Below, piece after piece: positions 58,787 through 64,000 of a DNA stretch of 64,000 bases. Position 1 is the first letter of the stretch. Each line of letters opens with the position of its first letter. The notes beneath the pieces were generated by a model that was not told the origin of the DNA, did not search any database, and was given only the letters and a program-made list of their open reading frames with translations. Source of the stretch: Rostrohypoxylon terebratum (Eukaryota; Ascomycota; Sordariomycetes; Xylariales; Hypoxylaceae); NCBI GenBank assembly GCA_022497145.1, contig MU385855.1:682001-746000 (forward strand), written 5' to 3'. The position numbers were made by a program, and so were the translations under genes.

Positions 58787-59872
58787 TTCCAATGTGCAAT
58801 CAATAGATAACACGCAGTGTAACGGGGCCACAGATCACATATCGGTCGCCTAGTCAGGACTTACATCATGACCGCCTCTAACAAATACTCGTGAATATAA
58901 CTTCAAAGTTGCTCAATATTCTCTTAGATATTTAAATAGACTTTAGATTTGAGAAGTCGGCTCTGGACAGGGAGGATTCTGTATCGAACTATACGTAGAG
59001 CCAGGTGAATGATTGAAGATGAATCATCTTACCGAGCAGTACCCATGTAGATGAGGTAAGATTGCTGAAGAAGCCTGCTATAAAAAGCAAGAAGCATATA
59101 CTAGACCTAAAACGGATCCTCGTTAGTTATTCTCCCAAGGGATGTTCTTCCGCTTCAAAGTCAGGAAACCGAATAGATTCTCCATCTGTTTCTCGTCTCA
59201 TATGGACCTGTTTTATGAAGAGCCCATACGAATTACCATGGACGGTTCTGTTTTTGAAAAATATCTCTCTCTTTCATGACAACCCCTTATCGAATTCCGC
59301 TTTGTAAGTGCTTGTATGGATTATTTGGGTCTTCCACTCCTATCCTCGGCTTAAGCCACACAATACATGCTTGCCTTCTAATTCGTTACGCTGCATGACC
59401 ATCACGCTATCTGAGACAATATCCATCCCTCGATGCTATAATATGCAAGGCGTGTGGCCCCAATAATAAGTAGTCAGGTTAAGTACTATGTCTTCGTCTT
59501 CATTTTTTTTTTACTTTACATGAACAGAAGCGAAAAGGATTTCGCATTGAACTAGATTGATATCTATCTATATAATAGACAGCTATACTCTACGAAATAT
59601 AGTATGGTTCTCATAATTGACAGATGATTGGTATGCCGGCTGATATACTCCTAGTCTAGTGCTACGCAGCCACGTACCTATACCCATGGTGACAGGGTCA
59701 CATTGAGCCGAGGGCGGAGGGGTGGGGGTATTTCTGCTATATACCACCATGTAGATAGATAGAGAACGTCTATATCGTGATAACGAGTCGCTTCATAAGT
59801 ACATAGGTCCGAGTTTGCTCTGAGCCCCTCATAATAGTAGCTTTCTTTGAAGAAAAAAAACGTAAACATAAG
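58787..59872. promoter_or_regulatory. Divergent region between the HET and MFS genes
   Basis: A 1.09-kb AT-rich gap with both promoters. No supportable gene is seen. Confidence 0.5.
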
Positions 59873-61658
59873 ATGGAGCTGAAAATGCAAGATTCGCCTC
59901 CTACTCCTAAGTTAAGCGATACTACGATCGTGAACGAAGAGGTCTTCATGACTGAGCAAGATAGCGAGCCTGGGTGCCATGTAGAAACTTCAGTGAGCCC
60001 GGGAGAGAAAGCTTTGGTGCGGAAGCTCGATTTCTACATCATGGTGCGTACCTAGGTCCTAGGTATATTTGAGTACTAAGCAACAAGGAATGAGTACTCA
60101 CATGTAGAGTACAGCCAACCATCTGTATCATGTACTTCCTCAACTACGTCGATCGCAACGCCATCGCGCAAGCCCGCCTCAACCACTTCGAGAGTGATCT
60201 CAACATGGCGGGTAACGAGTTTAATACGGCAGTCAGCATGTATACAACCCCGTTCTCTAAACAGTGTCAGCTAGCAACCAGACCGATACTTGGATACTAA
60301 TATCGTAGTCTCTTCGTCGGCTACGTGCTCATGCAAGTACCCAGCAACATGCTGATCACTCGCATCAAGCCTGGAATTTATATGTCCGGGTGGATGTTCC
60401 TCTGGGCCGTGGTTTCTACATGCACGGCTGCCGTGAAAAGTTATAGGGGCTTGGTGGCTTGTAGGTTCTTTTTGGGAATCGCAGAGGCTCCATTCTACCC
60501 CGGCGCCACATATATCCTGGCGATCTATTACACGCATAGCGGTTAGTCATGAGCCGATACTAGCCATCGCCATATCGCATTAAAGCTGACATCGTCTTCC
60601 GACAGAGATGGCCACACGCGTAGGCCTCATGTATTGCGGCCAGCTTCTCGCAACGGGGTTCACCGGTCTCATCTCAGCCGGTGTCTTTGCGGGGATGGAC
60701 GGGCTTCAAGGAGTAGCCGGCTGGCAATGGCTGTTCATCATTGAAGGCGCTCTCACTGCATTCGTTGCCATACTCGGATTTTGGTTTCTGCCAAACACGC
60801 CACACGACACGCACTGGCTAAGCGCCGAGGAGCGTAAGTTGGTGCAGGCTCGCACAGAGCGGGACAGGATCAGCGATGCCCTCGGTGAGGCTACTGCTTG
60901 GGATGGCCTTAAGCAGGCTTTCGGGGACAGAAGGACGTGGCTCTTTTGTCTTATGCAGATGTTCCACCTGTCGGCTTGCTCCTTTAATGCTTTCTTCCCG
61001 ACGTAAGTTATACGCTCCCTGAAATGAGAACTTTGGTAACGGCGTTAACGGTATCGGCGAAAGCGTCGCAAAAACACTCGGATATAACACCACGGTAACC
61101 CTCCTATTAACATGCCCACCCTTCGTGCTCGCGGGGATCGGCAGCACCGTGGTAGGTTGGAGCTCCGGAAGACTGAACGAGAGGACGTGGCACGTCACCG
61201 TCACACTATCCACGGCAATCATCGGGTTCGTGATAGCCGCCAGCACGCTCAATACGGCGGCACGTTATGTTGCTTGCTTCATTTTCCCCGTGGGCGCATT
61301 CTCGGCCAACTCCGTTATCGTCGGCTGGGCATCGTCTACCCTTAGCCAGACAGTAGAGAAGCGAGCCGTAAGTTTTGAAAGATCCTCTACTCAGCTCAGT
61401 ATATATCCTGCTCACAAAATGGCGTATATCTAGGTCGTCCTCGCGATAACCAATGTCTTCGGCCACATCGGATACATATACGGCGCCTATCTATGGCCAG
61501 ACAGCGACGAGCCTAGATACGGCATCGGATTCGGTGCATCAGCAGGTTTCGCGCTCCTCTCCATATGCTGCGCTTGGGTTGTTCGCACATTGCTCATCCA
61601 GGAAAACAACAAGATGCGGGTATCTGATGCAGGGAACGTAAACTTGTATAGCTATTAG
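59873..61658 (+). CDS. MFS transporter, anion:cation symporter (allantoate permease/TNA1-like)
   Basis: A plasma-membrane transporter of the ACS family, which imports small organic acids such as allantoate, nicotinate or pantothenate; the substrate cannot be told here. Six exons (59873-60043, 60115-60239, 60309-60541, 60606-61002, 61064-61367, 61434-61658) give 484 residues, a typical size. Hallmarks are KLDFYIMPTICIMYFLNYVD followed by RNAIAQARLN, GNEFNTAVSILFVGYVLMQV with PSNML, RFFLGIAEAPFYPGATYIL, WQWLFIIEGALTAFVAILGF with FLPNTP, and ANSVIVGWASSTLSQTVEKR. About 12 membrane segments are expected. Intron 1 contains the dispersed word TACCTAGGTCCTAGG. The promoter is shared with the HET gene. 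The start at 59873 has another in-frame Met four codons later. Confidence 0.92.
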
Positions 61659-62002
61659 AAATGAGAAATATTCGTGATGAATCCGTGATGAATATAGACT
61701 AGGAAAAATCCCCGACCCGTACATCCTTTAAATGACGTACCTGTAACCCTGTAACTGGCCTCCTCAACGTTGGTAAAGTGGGGATCGGAGAGAAGCCGAT
61801 TAAAGCTCCGATATCGATATTGCGTCAAAGCCCTCTCTCTGATCTAAATTTCTAAAATAGTCAAGACTGACTGACTACTAATCGTCTCGTCCGAACAAAA
61901 CCCTTTTGACAACGAAACCGCGGCCGACCACGCGACGCCCTAAACTCAATCGACGCACCCGACCCAGCCGCGGTATATATACAAAAGCCACCAGCGTCGG
62001 TC
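61659..62002. other. Short intergenic region between the MFS and hydrolase genes
   Basis: A 344-bp tandem-gene gap containing the MFS 3' end and hydrolase promoter. No gene is seen. Confidence 0.6.
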
Positions 62003-63140
62003 ATGGCCACCGGGCGCATCGTCACCCCGCGCGTAGCGCTCCGCAGCAGCACGTCGCTGCGAGCGCTAATATCGCGGCCGTACACCTCCACGAGTTCCAC
62101 GGTCCCGTTAGCGTACGACCACCACGAACCCCCGAAGGGAGGCGCCCGCCCCCAAGACGCGCCTATAATATTCATGCACGGCCTCTTCGGGTCCAAGAAG
62201 AACAACAGGAGCGTGTCGAGGGTTCTAGCGCGGGATCTGCGACGCCACGTCTACACCGTCGTAAATCCACCCATCGACCACCCTCTTCTCCCTACTATTC
62301 CGTAGCGAGCGCAGTGGACGACGTCCGTTAACAAACCACGACCTTTTCTAGGACCTCCGCAACCACGGCGAATCCCCCCACGCGCCAGAGCACACCTACC
62401 TCGCCATGGCCTCCGACATCGAGCGTTTCATCCACGACCACGCGCTGCGCTCGCCCACCCTGATCGGGCACTCGATGGGCGCCAAGACAGCCATGACCTT
62501 CGCCCTGACCACCCCCTCCCTAATATCCAACATCGTCGCCGTCGACAACGCCCCCGTCGACGCCGCCCTGCACAGCAGCTTCCCGCGCTACCTCGACGGC
62601 ATGCGCCGCATCGAAGCCGCCAACGTGACCAAGCAAGCCGAAGCCGACGCCATCCTGAAGGAATACGAGGACGACTTCGCGATCCGCGCCTTCCTGCTCG
62701 GCAACCTGTACCGACCGTCTTCTCCTCACACCTCCCCGTCCAGCGGGCCGTCGCCCCAGAAATTCCGCGTGCCTTTAGATATAATCGCCCGCTCGCTCGG
62801 CCACCTAGGCGACTTCCCGTTCAAGGATCCGTCGGCGGTGCGTTTCGAGAAGCCGGCCTTGTTCGTGCGCGGGCTGCGCAGCACGTATATCCCCGATGAG
62901 GCCCTCCCGCTGATCGGTCAGTTCTTCCCGCTGTTCCGACTAATCGATATTGACGCCGGGCACTGGGTGATTTCGGAGAAGCCGGAGGAGTTTCTGCGAG
63001 GTGAGTTGCTTTACCTACCTTTTTATCATCCATGTATTGTGACCTGTGACTTGTGACTCGTGATTCCGCGTTTGTAAATTGGATTGAAGCTTATCGAGTA
63101 ATACGTAGCTGTTATCGAGTTTCTTAAGCTGCCCGAGTAA
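62003..63140 (+). CDS. Alpha/beta hydrolase, EAT1/ABHD11/IMO32-type, probably mitochondrial
   Basis: A serine hydrolase of the family with yeast EAT1 (ethanol acetyltransferase) and IMO32/ABHD11. Exons 62003-62260, 62352-63000 and 63109-63140 give 312 residues. The N-terminus is Arg/Ser/Thr-rich and lacks acidic residues (MATGRIVTPRVALRSSTSLR), as in a mitochondrial presequence. Core motifs: APIIFMHGLFGSKKNNRSVS (oxyanion HGLFG), VDLRNHGESPHAPEHTY, the nucleophile elbow GHSMGAKTAM, and DIDAGHWVISEKPEEF with the catalytic His. The last exon is 32 nt and gives AVIEFLKLPE, the expected ending; an earlier AG at 63088-63089 would give a different frame and a less plausible tail. The gene is GC-rich. 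Ester synthesis as opposed to hydrolysis cannot be judged. Confidence 0.9.
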
Positions 63141-63408
63141 AGAGCAAAAAAGTTTTATTTTGGTTAGAGACAACATTGCATAGACGGGTAGAATAGAGGT
63201 ACGGTCAAGGGAATTGTAAATAATCCATGTATCATTTGCATTGCGTTGCGTGGCATAGAGGGATATCATCATCTAGAGAAGGAAGAGAGAACCGAAAACA
63301 TCAAGAGCACTATGTACATTGCCACCACCCGCATCGAAGTCTCGGCATTTATCCTGGGGTCGTTGCTTCTTGTTACCGATAGACAAAAAATGGAGACGGC
63401 CTGGTCGA
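63141..63408. other. Convergent 3' region at the right end
   Basis: A 268-bp gap between converging hydrolase and Rab genes. No gene is seen. Confidence 0.55.
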
Positions 63409-64000
63409 TTAGCAAGGACAGGCGGAAGAGTAGTCGGACCCGAGACCTAGATTTATACCCGTGTTGTTGGCCGCGGGTGTGGCGGCGGCTAGGAGTTGCG
63501 GTTTTTGCACGATTCGATCCACGACCTCGACGAACGGCCGGCGTACGTTCTCTCGTGTCTTGGAGCTGACCTCGCAGAAACCGGCGCCTTGCGACTCTGC
63601 AAACGCTCTGCCTTCTTCCTCAGTGACGGCCCGGGTGCCGCCCGCGGATACCTTATCTAATTTACTTCCGACCTTGATTGCGGAGTTAGTCGCGATGCTT
63701 GCTTAGGGAGGTATGTGTGGGCAGAGATGTATGGTATCAGAACCAGGGATACGATACCAAATAAAGCACGGCATCTGAAGATGCGTTCATCCTCGCCTCG
63801 TCGATCCACTTTTCCATGCTGAGAAAGCTCTTCCTACTGGTAATATCGTAGACTAGGATGACGGCGTGCGCGCCTCTGTAGTAGCTAGTCGACAGAGTGC
63901 GGAAACGTTCTTGGCCAGCCTTTGCGCGGAGAGGGTATGTTAGATATGACATGTCGTATAGCTCATGCGGGCGCGAGTTGGCAGCTTACGGTATCAAATA
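63409..64000 (-). CDS. Rab-family small GTPase (Rab18-like), 5' part beyond the window
   Basis: A small GTPase for vesicle or lipid-droplet/ER trafficking, incomplete because it continues past base 64000. Visible minus-strand exons are 63990-64000 (partial), 63758-63919 and 63409-63672. They encode FDT, then AGQERFRTLSTSYYRGAHAV with ILVYDITSRKSF, then VGSKLDKV, EEEGRAFAES and CEVSSKTRENV with PFVEVVDRIVQKP. The DTAGQ switch II carries the catalytic Gln. The C-terminus ends CPC, a Cys-x-Cys prenylation signal. The SYYRGAHAVILVYD and IVQKP features are closest, as I remember, to Rab18. The G4 motif appears as SKLDK rather than the usual NKxD: the Asn of NKxD is replaced by Ser. The P-loop lies outside the window. 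Confidence 0.87.

Noticed and set aside
1..64000. Secondary-metabolite cluster or other multi-gene accessory system
   Set aside because: There is no polyketide synthase, NRPS, terpene cyclase, cluster regulator or P450. The methyltransferase and MFS transporter are isolated among housekeeping genes.

Overview
The window looks like nuclear DNA of a filamentous ascomycete (Pezizomycotina, probably Sordariomycetes; the class is inference). The evidence is: short introns of about 48-190 bp with GTAAGT/GTATGT-type donors, CTAAC-like branch sites and AG acceptors; fungal gene families (HET domain protein, AA11 LPMO, SNF1 beta, EPL1, BUR1, TRA1); and no operons. I reconstructed 20 protein genes by joining open frames across introns and checking reading phase. 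No tRNA, rRNA, CRISPR or prophage was seen.

Layout from left to right. A conserved-looking fungal protein of unknown function (1474-2762) is followed by a 6 kb gene-empty stretch. Then come calcineurin B (8991-9828, minus), EPL1 of NuA4 (11656-13535), KAE1 of KEOPS (15954-17051), convergent with the SNF1-kinase beta subunit (17500-19041, minus), a small membrane protein (20920-21716), a secreted cysteine-rich GPI-type protein (22154-22997, minus), the BUR1 kinase (23787-25588, minus), a MITE (26215-26586), an NDUFB2-like complex I subunit (26770-27144), a coclaurine-N-methyltransferase-like methyltransferase (27368-28700, minus), SAD1/USP39 (29327-30916, minus) and ESS2/DGCR14 (31448-32779, minus). 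Next are a four-exon zinc-finger-like protein (33303-35469), an AA11 chitin LPMO (35991-37142, minus), a 5 kb gene-empty stretch, an AIG2-like protein (42178-42969, minus), the giant TRA1 (44186-55895), a HET-domain protein (56427-58786, minus), an MFS transporter (59873-61658), an EAT1/ABHD11-type hydrolase (62003-63140) and a Rab GTPase cut by the right edge (63409 to beyond 64000, minus).

Most genes are housekeeping. A transcription/chromatin/splicing theme recurs: EPL1 and TRA1 are both NuA4 subunits, BUR1 is a transcription-elongation CDK, and SAD1 and ESS2 are neighbouring splicing factors. Accessory content is limited to the LPMO, HET protein, zinc-finger-like protein, cysteine-rich secreted protein and MFS transporter. 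I did not find a convincing new multi-gene system.

The most distinctive signals are: several very small exons (8, 10, 11, 15 and 25 nt) needed to restore conserved motifs; a 48-nt intron in TRA1 that does not break the reading frame; a perfect 40-bp TIR MITE in the BUR1/NDUFB2-like divergent promoter; and a dispersed vocabulary of CCTAGG/GGTACC/TACCTA words that fills intergenic DNA and some introns but not exons.
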